Shown: positions 25,295-34,626 of the stretch, piece by piece | Layout of the letters: every line of letters begins with the position of its first letter | Position numbering within the stretch: the first letter of the stretch is position 1 | NCBI GenBank assembly: GCA_944324385.1 | Contig: CALUWD010000006.1 | Location: 1-64,000 of the forward strand | Origin: Candidatus Gastranaerophilales bacterium | GTDB lineage: Bacteria; Cyanobacteriota; Vampirovibrionia; Gastranaerophilales; Gastranaerophilaceae | Reading direction: 5' to 3' | DNA length: 64,000 nucleotides | Made by a program: the position numbers and the translations under genes | The notes under the pieces: model-generated | What the model was told of the DNA's origin: nothing | The model's input: the letters and a program-made list of their open reading frames with translations, nothing else | The model's database searches: none

Positions 25295-26506
25295 ATGAAA
25301 GAAAAAGTTATTTTGGCGTACTCGGGCGGATTAGACACCACTGTATTAATACCTTGGTTAAAAGAAACTTACGACTATGACATTGTTGCAGTGTGTATTG
25401 ATGTCGGACAAGGAAAAGAAACCGACGGACTTGAGCAAAAAGCTCTTAAAACAGGTGCAAGCAAGTTTTATTTGCTCGATGTTACGGAAGAATTTTTACA
25501 ACAATACGCCTGGCCGACACTAAAGGCTGGCGCTGTGTATGAAAGCAAATATCTCTTGGGTACATCTATTGCAAGACCCATAATAGGTAAATGCCTTGTA
25601 GATATAGCAAAAAAAGAAGGTGCAGTTGCAATTTGCCATGGTGCAACAGGCAAAGGTAACGATCAGGTAAGATTTGAGCTTGCAATAAAAGCGCTTGCAC
25701 CTGAACTTAAAATCATTGCCCCTTGGAGAATATGGGAGATAAAATCAAGAGAAGATGAGATTGAATATCTTGAAAAAAGAGGCATTGAAGTACCTATGAA
25801 AAAAGATGACTCTTATTCAAGAGATAAAAACCTGTGGCATTTAAGCCATGAGGGCTTGGAGCTTGAAGATCCTGCTCTTGAGCCTAATTTTGATAAACTT
25901 CTTCAAATGTCTGTAACTCCGCAAAAAGCGCCGGATAAGGATACTTATGTTGAAATTGAATTTGAAAAAGGTGTGCCTGTTGCAATTAATGGTAAAAAAT
26001 CAAGTGCAAAAGAACTCCTTGAAACCGCAAACAAATTAGCGGGTGAAAACGGAATTGGCATAGCAGACATTGTCGAGAACAGACTTGTCGGAATGAAATC
26101 AAGAGGAGTTTATGAAACCCCTGGAGGAACACTGTTATACCAAGCGCACGAGTATCTTGAGCATTTATGTCTGGACAGAGATACCTACCAATACAAATTA
26201 AACATTGCAAACGAATTTGCAAAACTTGTGTATAACGGATTGTGGTTTAGTCCACTCAGGGCAGCCCTTAGTGCTTTTGTGGATGAAACACAAAAAACGG
26301 TAACTGGTAAAGTTAAATTAAAATTATACAAAGGTAATATCATATACGCCGGCGCAACTTCACCTTATTCGCTTTACAGCGAAAGCCTTGCAAGCTTTAC
26401 AACAGGTGATTTATACAATCACAAAGACGCAGAAGGTTTTATAAATCTTTTCGGCTTACCGCTGAAAGTTAGAGCAATGCTTTTAGGAGATAAAATTGAT
26501 GGCTAA
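25295..26506 (+). CDS. argG: Argininosuccinate synthase
   Basis: 403 residues, normal length. The PP-loop motif [11 protein letters not shown] (about 7-17) binds [16 protein letters not shown] (about 116-128) and [14 protein letters not shown] (about 177-190) contribute to citrulline and aspartate binding. It makes argininosuccinate from citrulline and aspartate. An AAAGGAG site overlaps the end of argD. The 3' end overlaps argH by eight bases. Confidence 0.97.
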   Translation: MKEKVILAYSGGLDTTVLIPWLKETYDYDIVAVCIDVGQGKETDGLEQKALKTGASKFYLLDVTEEFLQQYAWPTLKAGAVYESKYLLGTSIARPIIGKCLVDIAKKEGAVAICHGATGKGNDQVRFELAIKALAPELKIIAPWRIWEIKSREDEIEYLEKRGIEVPMKKDDSYSRDKNLWHLSHEGLELEDPALEPNFDKLLQMSVTPQKAPDKDTYVEIEFEKGVPVAINGKKSSAKELLETANKLAGENGIGIADIVENRLVGMKSRGVYETPGGTLLYQAHEYLEHLCLDRDTYQYKLNIANEFAKLVYNGLWFSPLRAALSAFVDETQKTVTGKVKLKLYKGNIIYAGATSPYSLYSESLASFTTGDLYNHKDAEGFINLFGLPLKVRAMLLGDKIDG

Positions 26507-27887
26507 CGATAAACTCTGGGGCGGAAGATTTTGCGCTCAAACAGATGAGAAAACAGACGACTTTAATTCTTCTATAAGGTTTGATAAAAGACTTTACAGA
26601 GAAGACATCGAAGGCTCTATTGCCCACACAAAAATGCTTGAAAAACAGAGGATAATTTCCCCTGTTGATTCAAAAAACATTCAAGAGGGTTTGTCTAAAA
26701 TCCTTCAAGATATTGAAAACGGCAAGGTTGAGTTTGATGTTGCCTGCGAAGATATTCATATGAATATAGAAAAGCTTTTAACTGATTTAATAGGTGAAGC
26801 AGGTAAAAAACTTCACAGCGCAAGAAGCAGAAATGATCAGGTAGCACTTGATACTAAAATGTATGTTAAAAAAGAACTTGTTAACATTAAAAATCTGCTT
26901 TTAGAGCTTGAAAAGGTAATTTTAAACAAGGCAAAAGAAAACAAAAAAACTATAATGCCCGGCTTTACACATTTGCAAAAAGCTCAGCCAATTACCTTTG
27001 CTCATCATATTTTAGCTTACTTTGAAATGTTTAAAAGAGATATTTCAAGACTCGAGGATACATACAAAAGGGCAAACACCTGCCCCTTAGGCGCTTGCGC
27101 TCTTGCAGGCACAACATATAACATAGATAGAAACTACACTTGTGAGCTTTTAGGATTTGAAACACCTGTACTAAATACAATTGACGCTGTTTCAGATAGA
27201 GATTTTGTAATTGAAACAATAAGTTGTATAAGTTTTATCATGATGCATTTGAGCAGATTTTGTGAGGAGATAATACTCTGGTGCTCGCAAGAATACAACT
27301 TTGTAAAACTTGACGACAGATACTCAACCGGCTCAAGCATTATGCCACAGAAAAAAAATCCCGATATAGCAGAGCTGGTAAGAGGGAAATGTGGCAGAGT
27401 TTACGGCAACTTAACGGGTATTTTAACCGTTATGAAAGCTCTACCGCTTGCTTACAACAAAGATATGCAAGAAGATAAAGAGTTTTTGTTTGACTCTGTT
27501 GACACAGTTAAAATGTGTCTTGAAATTTTTACAAAAATGTTTGATACATTGACTATAAATAAAGATACAATGCTTAAATCCACAAAAGACGGCTTTTTAA
27601 ATGCAACAGATGTTGCGGATTATTTAACAAAAAAGGGCATACCTTTTAGAGATACACACAAAATAGCGGGTGAACTTGTGTTTTATTGCATACAAAATTC
27701 AAAAAATTTGGAAGAATTAACACTTGATGAATTCAAAAGACATTGCGAACTTTTTGAGGAGGATATTTACAGTGCAATTTCTCTTGAAAATTGTGTGCAA
27801 AACAGAAAAACACTTGGTGCGCCATCAAGCGAGGTAACAGAACATGTCATTAAAATTTGTGAAAAGTATATAAAGGAGAAAATATGA
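26499..27887 (+). CDS. argH: Argininosuccinate lyase
   Basis: About 462 residues from ATG 26499 (AGGAG nine bases upstream); a TTG one codon earlier is possible. Family motifs: LWGGRF at the start, [11 protein letters not shown] (about 108-118) and the signature [12 protein letters not shown] (about 279-290) with the catalytic loop Ser. It releases fumarate from argininosuccinate to give arginine, the last step. It overlaps argG by eight bases and argF by four (ATGA). Confidence 0.97.
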   Translation: MANDKLWGGRFCAQTDEKTDDFNSSIRFDKRLYREDIEGSIAHTKMLEKQRIISPVDSKNIQEGLSKILQDIENGKVEFDVACEDIHMNIEKLLTDLIGEAGKKLHSARSRNDQVALDTKMYVKKELVNIKNLLLELEKVILNKAKENKKTIMPGFTHLQKAQPITFAHHILAYFEMFKRDISRLEDTYKRANTCPLGACALAGTTYNIDRNYTCELLGFETPVLNTIDAVSDRDFVIETISCISFIMMHLSRFCEEIILWCSQEYNFVKLDDRYSTGSSIMPQKKNPDIAELVRGKCGRVYGNLTGILTVMKALPLAYNKDMQEDKEFLFDSVDTVKMCLEIFTKMFDTLTINKDTMLKSTKDGFLNATDVADYLTKKGIPFRDTHKIAGELVFYCIQNSKNLEELTLDEFKRHCELFEEDIYSAISLENCVQNRKTLGAPSSEVTEHVIKICEKYIKEKI

Positions 27888-28813
27888 ATTTAAAAGGCAA
27901 AGACTTTTTGACTTTAGTTGATTTTACAAAAGATGAAATTTTATATCTTTTGGACTTTGCACAAGAGATTAAAAAAGACACAAAAAGCGGGCATTTTTTA
28001 CCCATTTTACAAAATAAAAATTTGGCTTTAATATTTTCAAAACCATCTCTTAGGACAAGGGTAAGTTTTGAAATAGGTATGAGGCAGCTTGGCGGAAATT
28101 CTCTGACATTAAAACAGGATGAAATAAATCTTGGTGTTAGAGAAACAATAGCAGACACCGCAAGAGTTTTATCACGTTACGTGGATTGTGTTATGATTAG
28201 AACTTTTGCACACAAGGATGTTGAAGAATTTGCAAAATATGCAACTGTACCGACAATAAACGGTTTAACCGATGATTGTCACCCATGTCAGATTATGGCA
28301 GATTTACTTACTATTAAAGAACATTTTTCAAAGCTTGAAGGGCTAAAACTCACCTATGTTGGCGATGGGAACAATGTTGCAAACAGTCTTTTAGCCGGTT
28401 GTGCGCTTGTGGGTATGGATATTACAATTGCATGTCCTAAGGGTTATGAGCCTATGGAGAAATTTTTAAATTTTGCAAAAGACACAGCAAAAAAATCAGG
28501 CTCTAAGGTTGAAATAGTTAACGACCCGATGAGTGCTGTTAGCGGCGCAAATATAATTTATACGGATGTATGGGCAAGTATGGGGCAGGAAAGTGAAGCT
28601 CAAGCAAGAAAAGAGATATTTAAGCCTTATCAAATTAACGATAAATTGTGCAGCAATGCCTCAAATGATTGCATTGTTCTACACTGTTTACCTGCCCATA
28701 GAGAGGAAGAAATTACCCACAGCGTACTTGAAAAACACGCAAAAAGTATTTTTGAGCAGGCGGAAAACAGAATGCACGCTCAAAAAGCAATATTGGCAAG
28801 CATTATAGGTTAA
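27884..28813 (+). CDS. argF: Ornithine carbamoyltransferase
   Basis: 309 residues. The carbamoyl-phosphate site reads SLRTRVSFE (the S-x-R-T-R motif, about 46-54), followed by DCVMIRTF and HPCQIMAD (about 131-138). The ornithine site has DVWASMGQE (about 228-236) and the HCLPAHR signature (about 269-275). It makes citrulline. It is placed last although the reaction precedes ArgG and ArgH. AAGGAG lies six bases before the ATG. Its TAA shares a TTAA with the convergent ridA stop, and no terminator is visible after the operon. Confidence 0.96.
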   Translation: MNLKGKDFLTLVDFTKDEILYLLDFAQEIKKDTKSGHFLPILQNKNLALIFSKPSLRTRVSFEIGMRQLGGNSLTLKQDEINLGVRETIADTARVLSRYVDCVMIRTFAHKDVEEFAKYATVPTINGLTDDCHPCQIMADLLTIKEHFSKLEGLKLTYVGDGNNVANSLLAGCALVGMDITIACPKGYEPMEKFLNFAKDTAKKSGSKVEIVNDPMSAVSGANIIYTDVWASMGQESEAQARKEIFKPYQINDKLCSNASNDCIVLHCLPAHREEEITHSVLEKHAKSIFEQAENRMHAQKAILASIIG

Positions 28814-29187
28814 TTCTTGATTGCCACAAGTTCTATTTCAACAAGGGCTCCTTTAGGGAGCTCTTGTGCTGCAACACAAGAGCGAGCAGGTTTAGAGGTA
28901 AAGTACTCGCCATAGATTTGGTTAAATGCCATAAAGTCACTCATGTTTTTTAAAAAGCAGGTTGTTTTAACCACATGTTCAAAACCAAAACCTGCCTCTC
29001 TTAAAACGGCAGCTAAATTTTCAATAACTCTTTTTGTTTGATGTTCGATATTTCCGCCAATAAACTCATTATTCTCGGGATTAATTGCAATTTGACCCGA
29101 TGTATATAAAGTATTACCGCACAAATAAGCTTGAGAGTATGGTCCTATTGCCTCTGGTGCATTTTTTGTATAAATAACTTTATTCAT
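28810..29187 (-). CDS. ridA: RidA family 2-iminobutanoate/2-iminopropanoate deaminase
   Basis: 125 residues, standard length. Motifs: APEAIGPYSQAYLCG (about 9-23), YTSGQIAI (about 28-35), an internal VVKTTCFLKNM, and the signature ARSCVAAQELPKGALVEIE (about 100-118), whose Arg holds the substrate carboxylate. RidA hydrolyses the enamine/imine released by PLP dehydratases. It lies eight bases after the threonine dehydratase gene on the same strand, which fits that role. It converges with argF, overlapping by four bases. Confidence 0.95.
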   Translation of the reverse strand: MNKVIYTKNAPEAIGPYSQAYLCGNTLYTSGQIAINPENNEFIGGNIEHQTKRVIENLAAVLREAGFGFEHVVKTTCFLKNMSDFMAFNQIYGEYFTSKPARSCVAAQELPKGALVEIELVAIKN

Positions 29188-29195
29188 TTTTTCTC

Positions 29196-30398
29196 CTAAA
29201 AAGTTGATGAAATTTTATAACCTTTTTCAATAAAAGTTTGCTTTATTTCCTCTAAATGTTGAGCATTTTTTGTTTCAAGTGTAACAGATAAATAACACTC
29301 GTTAATCTCTGTTCCCTTGCCGCCTTGGTTATGTCTTACCCTTACAACATTTGCGCCATGTTGAGCAATTATTGTTGACACATCTCTTAATTGCCCCGGT
29401 TTGTCTAGCAATTCAATTGTTAAATCGCTCAATCTGCCCTCTTTCATAAGACCACGATTAATTACACGAGATAATATATTTACATCAATATTGCCGCCTG
29501 AAACAAGGCACACGGTCTTTTTGCCCTCAAGTGGCAATTTATTAAACATTGCAGCTGCAACACTCAGTGCGCCTGCACCTTCTGCAATGAGTTTTTGTTT
29601 TTCAATTAAAGATAAAATTGCGCCTGCAATTTCATCTTCGCTTACCGTTACAACTTCATCCACGTATTCTTCGCAAATTTTAAAAGTGTTTTCCCCAGGG
29701 AGTTTTACCGCTGTGCCGTCTGCAAAAGTCGACACAGATGGCAATTCTATTCTTTTGTGCTCATGGAGAGAATTTACCATGCTTGGTGCACCACATGCTT
29801 GAACTCCGTACACTTTGCAATTAGGATTTAGCATTTTAACTGTATACGCCACACCTGAAATCAAGCCACCGCCACCTATTGGGACAATTACTGCTTCCAT
29901 ATCACTCAACTGCTCCATAAGCTCAAGTGCAATTGTACCTTGACCTGCAATAATATCTATGTCATCAAAAGGGTGAATAAATTCCCCTTGAGTTTCTTGC
30001 TGATACTTTATTGCCGCTTGATAAGCGTCATCATAAACGCCATCCACAAGCATAATTTGAGCACCGTATTTTCTAGTTGCTTCTATTTTTGAAATTGGTG
30101 CAGTGCTCGGGATAAAAATTGCCGATTTTATATTATTTTTTTGCGCACTGAGTGCAACGCCCTGAGCGTGGTTTCCTGCAGAACATGCTATTATTCCGCG
30201 TTTTTTTTGCTCGTCGTTTAATCTGGCAATTTTATAATAAGCGCCTCTTACCTTAAAAGAACCTGTCGTTTGAAGATTTTCCGCTTTTAAATAAATATCT
30301 GCTTTATCTGATAACGATGGGGCATGAATTAAGTCCGTTTTTCTTATATTGTCTTTTAAAACTCTCTGCGCATCGTAAACTTTATCAAGTGTCAGCAT
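29196..30398 (-). CDS. ilvA: Threonine ammonia-lyase with ACT domain
   Basis: About 400 residues from the ATG at 30398, chosen because GAGG lies five bases upstream. An ATG at 30413 lies nine bases after a TATACT -10 box (30423-30428) and would give a nearly leaderless start. The PLP Lys is in GSFKVRGAYYK (about 46-56), the Ser/Gly phosphate loop in PIGGGGLISG (about 175-184), and a C-terminal ACT-like domain (about 320-400) begins LTIELLDKPGQL. It deaminates threonine to 2-oxobutanoate; the short one-ACT form matches TdcB/IlvA-type enzymes. Followed by ridA. Confidence 0.9.
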   Translation of the reverse strand: MLTLDKVYDAQRVLKDNIRKTDLIHAPSLSDKADIYLKAENLQTTGSFKVRGAYYKIARLNDEQKKRGIIACSAGNHAQGVALSAQKNNIKSAIFIPSTAPISKIEATRKYGAQIMLVDGVYDDAYQAAIKYQQETQGEFIHPFDDIDIIAGQGTIALELMEQLSDMEAVIVPIGGGGLISGVAYTVKMLNPNCKVYGVQACGAPSMVNSLHEHKRIELPSVSTFADGTAVKLPGENTFKICEEYVDEVVTVSEDEIAGAILSLIEKQKLIAEGAGALSVAAAMFNKLPLEGKKTVCLVSGGNIDVNILSRVINRGLMKEGRLSDLTIELLDKPGQLRDVSTIIAQHGANVVRVRHNQGGKGTEINECYLSVTLETKNAQHLEEIKQTFIEKGYKISSTF

Positions 30399-30431
30399 AT
30401 TAACCTCGGTCATTACGCTATAAGTATAGCA

Positions 30432-31433
30432 CTATAAGTCTTTTTGGGCTATAAAATTTTTACTTGTACCAAAATCTTTAGAAATCGTATCGCCAATTTG
30501 CCCAATCTCACTTTTTAGTTTTTCTAGCTCAAGGCTATTATTTGCATTAACACTTTGCTTATTTGGGTAAATCGAGTAGTTGCTTTTTGCATTTTGAGGC
30601 GAGATATTTGGCATAACCACATTTGCGCCGCTTGTGAGGGCAATTTTTCTGCCATCTTTTAAAAGTGTTTCCATTGCAGTTGTTGCAGGGATGTTAATTT
30701 TTGGCATAAGTATTCTTGTTGTCGCAAGTGCTTTTAGGGCAAGTTCAAAACTGCCGTTTGGTGAGTCTTTTAATTCTGTATCGCAGTGAGAAATAAAAGG
30801 CCCAAGCCCTACCATATCAGCATTTAGTTTTTTGAAAAATAAAATATCATCAGCAATTGATTCTATTGTTTGCTCGGGTAAACCAATCATAACGCCTGTG
30901 CCTGTTTCAAAGCCAAGTTCTTTTAAATTATAAAGACATTTTATTCTGTTTTTAAAGTCAGAATCAGGGTGTAATTTTTTATACAAATTTTCATCGGTCG
31001 TTTCAATTCTTAAAAGGTATCTGTCGGCACCTGAGTTTTTGTAAGCCTTGTATTCTTCCTTTGTTTTTTCACCAATGCTTAAAGTAAGCGCGACATTTAA
31101 TTCTTTAATCTTTTCAATTATTGAGCACATTTTTTTTGTGTCAAAAAAATCATCTTCGCCACTTTGTAAGACAATAGTTTTGAACCCCAATTTTGCTGCT
31201 TGTTTTGCAGTTTCAATAATTTCATTTTCACTTAGTCTGTATCTTTTTACATTTTTATTTTTTGAATTAATTCCGCAATATAAACATTGTTTTTTACAAA
31301 AATTACTAAATTCTATAAGGGCTCGCAAATGCACAATATTTCCACAGTGCTCCCGTCTTATTTTATCTGCCTTTTTATAAATTTCATTAGCATTTTCACT
31401 TTTTAATATTTCAATAATTTCTTTTTTGTTCAT
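30432..31433 (-). CDS. hydE: [FeFe]-hydrogenase maturase radical SAM enzyme HydE
   Basis: 333 residues. The radical-SAM motif is C-K-K-Q-C-L-Y-C-G (about 48-56, CxxxCxxC), after HLRALIEFSNF, which is typical of HydE. LQSGED (about 93-98) matches the glycine-rich SAM site of the HydE/BioB group. HydE helps build the diiron subcluster of the H-cluster. hydF, hydG and the hydrogenase are not in this window. The -10 box (31440-31445) is six bases before the ATG, so the message should be leaderless. The methylornithine synthase PylB is a close relative but unlikely here. Confidence 0.87.
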   Translation of the reverse strand: MNKKEIIEILKSENANEIYKKADKIRREHCGNIVHLRALIEFSNFCKKQCLYCGINSKNKNVKRYRLSENEIIETAKQAAKLGFKTIVLQSGEDDFFDTKKMCSIIEKIKELNVALTLSIGEKTKEEYKAYKNSGADRYLLRIETTDENLYKKLHPDSDFKNRIKCLYNLKELGFETGTGVMIGLPEQTIESIADDILFFKKLNADMVGLGPFISHCDTELKDSPNGSFELALKALATTRILMPKINIPATTAMETLLKDGRKIALTSGANVVMPNISPQNAKSNYSIYPNKQSVNANNSLELEKLKSEIGQIGDTISKDFGTSKNFIAQKDL

Positions 31434-31439
31434 ACAATT

Positions 31440-31472
31440 ATTATAGATTTTTTTTATTGCTTAGTCGATAAT
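31440..31472. promoter_or_regulatory. Divergent leaderless promoters for hydE and the E1-like gene
   Basis: Minus strand: TCGACT (31463-31468), 17 bases, TATAAT (31440-31445), six bases before the hydE ATG. Plus strand: GATAAT (31467-31472) lies six bases before the ATG at 31479, with a poor -35. Both messages would begin at or next to their start codons. Confidence 0.55.
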
Positions 31473-31478
31473 AATTTT

Positions 31479-32207
31479 ATGAGCAGATATGAAAGAAATA
31501 TTTTAATAGATAAAATAGGGCAAGATGGACAAAATAAACTCTTGCGCGCAAGTGTGCTTGTCTGCGGTGCAGGTGGATTGGGTTCAAATGTAATTTCAAA
31601 TCTTGCATCTTTAGGGGTTGGAAATATTGGAATTATAGACAATGACAAAGTCGAGCTTTCTAATCTTAACAGGCAGTATATTCATAAAATAGCTACATTG
31701 GGACAAGATAAAGTTTTAAGTGCTCAAGCCTGGATAAAAGAATATAATCCTGAAATTAATGTTATTCCATATAAAGTAAGACTAAATAAGGACAATGCAG
31801 GCGAGTATTTTAAAAAATATGATTTAATAATAGATTGTTTTGACAATTATTATTCAAAATTTATACTTTCAGATACTGCTGTAAAAACTGGTAAAACTCT
31901 AATTCATGGCGGTGTTGAGGAGTTTATGGGGCAAGTTTGTGTAATTAAAAATAATACTGCATGTCTTGCTTGTTTTGTACCTGAGCTATACAACTGTTCG
32001 CCAAACCTTGGCATTAAAAAAGGTATTATAAGTCCTGTTGTTTCAACTATAGCTTCAATTCAAGCCATGGAAGCTTTTAAAATTATAACAGGAATTGGAA
32101 ATGTTCTTGAAAATACTTTGCTTATTTATAACGGTTTAAATCAGGAATTTAAAAAGATTTACGGCAAAAAAAACCCCAGCTGCCCATCTTGTTCTCATTT
32201 TAATTAA
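31479..32207 (+). CDS. E1-like adenylyltransferase (ThiF/MoeB/HesA family)
   Basis: 242 residues. The nucleotide-binding GAGGLGSNVISNLASLGVG (about 31-49) is followed by IIDNDKVELSNLNRQ (about 52-66) and two zinc-type Cys pairs (CLAC near 166 and CPSC near 236). These enzymes adenylate the C-terminal glycine of ubiquitin-like sulfur carriers such as ThiS or MoaD. No ThiS/MoaD gene is adjacent, so the pathway (thiamine, molybdopterin or another) is undecided; tRNA-modifying TcdA is a less likely alternative. Its stop overlaps the convergent pgeF stop inside TTAATTAA. Confidence 0.85.
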   Translation: MSRYERNILIDKIGQDGQNKLLRASVLVCGAGGLGSNVISNLASLGVGNIGIIDNDKVELSNLNRQYIHKIATLGQDKVLSAQAWIKEYNPEINVIPYKVRLNKDNAGEYFKKYDLIIDCFDNYYSKFILSDTAVKTGKTLIHGGVEEFMGQVCVIKNNTACLACFVPELYNCSPNLGIKKGIISPVVSTIASIQAMEAFKIITGIGNVLENTLLIYNGLNQEFKKIYGKKNPSCPSCSHFN

Positions 32208-32904
32208 GCTTTAAAATGGCGCTAATTCTGTTTGTTGTCTTGTTTTCTTTTCTGTATGAGAAAAATAGCTCGTTATCGCAACAGGTGCAATAAGGGCATA
32301 CATCAATTTTCTCTATACCCTTTTCTATTAGCTGGCGCTTATTTATCCCTTTTAAATCTGCGTAATTTTCCCTAAAAAGCCCTTTTGTATCTTTTAGAGT
32401 CTTTTTAAGTTGCGAAATAACATCAAAATTTGTTTCAAAACAATTAAAGCAAATGCAAGGACCAATGAGCGCAATTATATTTTTAGGGTCAGAGCCCATT
32501 TTAGAAAGAGTTTTTGTAGCAATGGATTGCGCTGTTCCTCTCCAGCCAGCATGAACAACTGCGCCTATATTTTGTTTTTCATCATAAAGTATAACAGGAG
32601 TGCAGTCGGCGTAATTTAAAAATATTGCAAAATCATTCCTTGTAACTATAAGCGCATCAGTATTTGGATAATCTGTTATATTCTGCGCTAAGGCTATGTT
32701 ATCACTATGGGTTTGTTGAGGACTAATGAGATTTTTTACATTTAAAAATTTGCAAATATCTTTTTTGTTTTCTTGTGTAATATTATAGCAAGTTTCATCT
32801 TTAGTTTTTATATAGCTTTCTTTTGTTGTAAAAAAACACTCAGCTTTATTCATCAAATCTGATTTTACTATTTTTTTATTGTTTATATAATCAAAATAAA
32901 ACAT
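32200..32904 (-). CDS. pgeF: Purine nucleoside phosphorylase / laccase-domain protein (YfiH family)
   Basis: 234 residues. Diagnostic metal motifs: PQQTHSDN (about 63-70), NYADCTPVILYD (about 96-107) and VVHAGWRGTAQ (about 115-125), which supply the zinc His/Cys set. E. coli YfiH (PgeF) corrects peptidoglycan errors, and related proteins act as adenosine/purine phosphorylases; which activity applies is unknown. The ATG abuts a long inverted repeat (32907-32971) and has no Shine-Dalgarno sequence. It converges with the E1-like gene. Confidence 0.85.
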   Translation of the reverse strand: MFYFDYINNKKIVKSDLMNKAECFFTTKESYIKTKDETCYNITQENKKDICKFLNVKNLISPQQTHSDNIALAQNITDYPNTDALIVTRNDFAIFLNYADCTPVILYDEKQNIGAVVHAGWRGTAQSIATKTLSKMGSDPKNIIALIGPCICFNCFETNFDVISQLKKTLKDTKGLFRENYADLKGINKRQLIEKGIEKIDVCPYCTCCDNELFFSYRKENKTTNRISAILKLN

Positions 32905-32906
32905 AA

Positions 32907-32971
32907 AATTATGGCAAGTTTTGTAAGTGTTTTTTAGATTTTAACACTTATGTTTAAAACTTGCCATAATT
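32907..32971. terminator. Long inverted repeat between the EF-hand-like gene and pgeF
   Basis: AATTATGGCAAGTTTT (32907-32922) pairs with 32956-32971, and TAAGTGTT (32924-32931) pairs with AACACTTA (32943-32950), giving a roughly 24-bp stem with one small asymmetric internal loop. It lies between the end of the EF-hand-like gene and the pgeF ATG, both on the minus strand. It could terminate the upstream transcript or fold over the pgeF start. The T-rich tail is weak. Confidence 0.55.
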
Positions 32972-32974
32972 AAT

Positions 32975-33766
32975 TTAAAAATTTTCTTCATAAATTTTTT
33001 GCGCTAAATCTTGCAGTTGTTCGTTATCAAGATTTTTTGCAGCTTGCGCCTCTTGCGGTGTAATTAGTCCGTCTATTTTTTGTGCATCAAATTCTGCGCC
33101 ATTTTCATTTTGAACAAGTCCGTCAACCGCCATAAGGTAGCTTGCGTATTCTTTAGGACTTAAAGTAATGTCTGAGCCTGTAATATTCATTTCTTCAAAA
33201 GTGTCTTTTAAATTGCCGGTAAAATCCTTGTAAGATCTTACTTCGTAACTGTCAATTGAATCATTCGCATCTGCACCGTTGGCTATTTGGTTTGCCTTAC
33301 CAATTGCATAAGCATCTGCTTTTGCAAAATTAAGCGCAGAGCCTGCAATGTCATCACCATTTTTTGCATATTTTATGCCGCCGTATTTTGCAACGTCGCT
33401 TGCAAAAATATCATTTTGAAATACGTTGCCTTTTTTATTCAATAAATCTTGTCCTTCTTCTGTTTTAAAAATATTGTCATTTTCTTTTCCAAAAATGCTT
33501 TTAACATTATCAAAAAATCCGTTTTGTGTATCTTGGGCGGTTATATTTGATGAATTATGTCCGCGAAAATCTTGTAATGTAGAACTAAAGTCTTCAAGAG
33601 CGACTGTAATGCCTGATTTATTTGTTTCGCCTTGGGCTTTTTTGTCTGCAAGATCTATAATTGATGTGTCAGGTTCTTCACTATATCTATTGGCCCTGCT
33701 TATACCTCTTAATGTTTGATAAGCTCCAGAGTCGTAAATACCGCCATTTTCAATAGTTGTTCCCAT
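32975..33766 (-). CDS. EF-hand-like protein of unknown function
   Basis: 263 residues, acidic and polar, no signal peptide or membrane segment. The N-terminus (GGIYDSGAYQ) has a Gly/Tyr-rich stretch like that of the EF-hand protein at 46943. Near the C-terminus a half-canonical calcium loop reads KIDGLITPQE (about 229-238): D-G, hydrophobic and final Glu fit, but the first acidic positions do not. A second Asp-rich patch DANDSIDSYE lies near 167-176. It may be secreted without a Sec signal. AGGGAGAAC lies before the ATG. Confidence 0.55.
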   Translation of the reverse strand: MGTTIENGGIYDSGAYQTLRGISRANRYSEEPDTSIIDLADKKAQGETNKSGITVALEDFSSTLQDFRGHNSSNITAQDTQNGFFDNVKSIFGKENDNIFKTEEGQDLLNKKGNVFQNDIFASDVAKYGGIKYAKNGDDIAGSALNFAKADAYAIGKANQIANGADANDSIDSYEVRSYKDFTGNLKDTFEEMNITGSDITLSPKEYASYLMAVDGLVQNENGAEFDAQKIDGLITPQEAQAAKNLDNEQLQDLAQKIYEENF

Positions 33767-33795
33767 TTTGTTCTCCCTATAATAAAATATTCCTC

Positions 33796-33824
33796 TTGCA
33801 TTATTAAAAACTTTTTTAATGCAA
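33796..33824 (-). terminator. Stem-loop after the HAD phosphatase gene
   Basis: TTGCATTA (33796-33803) pairs with TAATGCAA (33817-33824); an inner A5/T5 pairing extends the stem past a two-base bulge. It lies 24 bases downstream of the HAD gene stop on the minus strand and about 30 bases upstream of the next gene. The T-run is interrupted, so termination would be modest. Confidence 0.45.
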
Positions 33825-33847
33825 AAATTGCGGGAAAACTTTTTGTG

Positions 33848-34543
33848 CTATACTGCTTTTTCTTGATATTGTTGTGTTTCAATTAAACTTAATATAATGT
33901 TACAAAGTTCACCTGTTGTGTTTGCACTATAGTGGGCAAAGGCTAGATTGTCGCCATAGCCATAATTTGCAGCTATGCTTACTATGTTATTTTTATGTGC
34001 AGCTTCTATGTCAGTTATGGCATCGCCAGCCATAACACATTTTGAACAATCTATAGAGTGCTTTTGAACTAAAAATCTTACAATATCTGTTTTTGTGCAG
34101 TTGTTCTCGTAAATACTTACCCAGGTGGGTAATTCTGTTGGAGTTACAAGGTCAACATAAAGATTTTTAAAATATTTCTCAAGAATTTTTTGAGAGAAAA
34201 TTTTTGGTTTATATGTTGCAATGTAGGTTTTGATGTCATATTCTTTGAGTGTTTCAAGTAATTCAACGGTTTTTGGAAATGGTCTTGAGACTGGTAAGTC
34301 ATACTTATGATATGCGTCTCTAAATACTTCCGTTATTTTTTCTATCATACCGTCTGAAATATTTGGAAAAATGCTGAGTATGGTATCTCTAAGTGGTGGA
34401 CCCACAGGTATATTTTTGTTTGATGGCATAACAAGGTTACATTGTTTAAATGCATTTTTCAGCCCATTAACTATTCCTGCTTTTGAATCAATGAGTGTGC
34501 CATCTAAGTCAAATATTGCCGATGTTATTTTTTGTGTGCTCAT
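33848..34543 (-). CDS. HAD-family phosphatase (Gph/PpaX type)
   Basis: 231 residues. Motif I is FDLDGTLIDSKAG (11-23) with the nucleophilic first Asp and acid/base second Asp. An alpha-helical cap lies between about 20 and 85. Motif II is the Thr of IATYKP (about 102), motif III Lys about 143, and motif IV GDAITDIEAA (about 174-183). This is the phosphoglycolate/pyrophosphate phosphatase subgroup; the substrate is unknown. AAGGGA precedes the ATG at a normal distance. Confidence 0.85.
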   Translation of the reverse strand: MSTQKITSAIFDLDGTLIDSKAGIVNGLKNAFKQCNLVMPSNKNIPVGPPLRDTILSIFPNISDGMIEKITEVFRDAYHKYDLPVSRPFPKTVELLETLKEYDIKTYIATYKPKIFSQKILEKYFKNLYVDLVTPTELPTWVSIYENNCTKTDIVRFLVQKHSIDCSKCVMAGDAITDIEAAHKNNIVSIAANYGYGDNLAFAHYSANTTGELCNIILSLIETQQYQEKAV

Positions 34544-34626
34544 TTAAATCCCTTTATTCAAAATAATAGCATAAATATATTTTGTAATTCATTTGTATTT
34601 TATTGTATAATTTGTATGAGGAAAAG

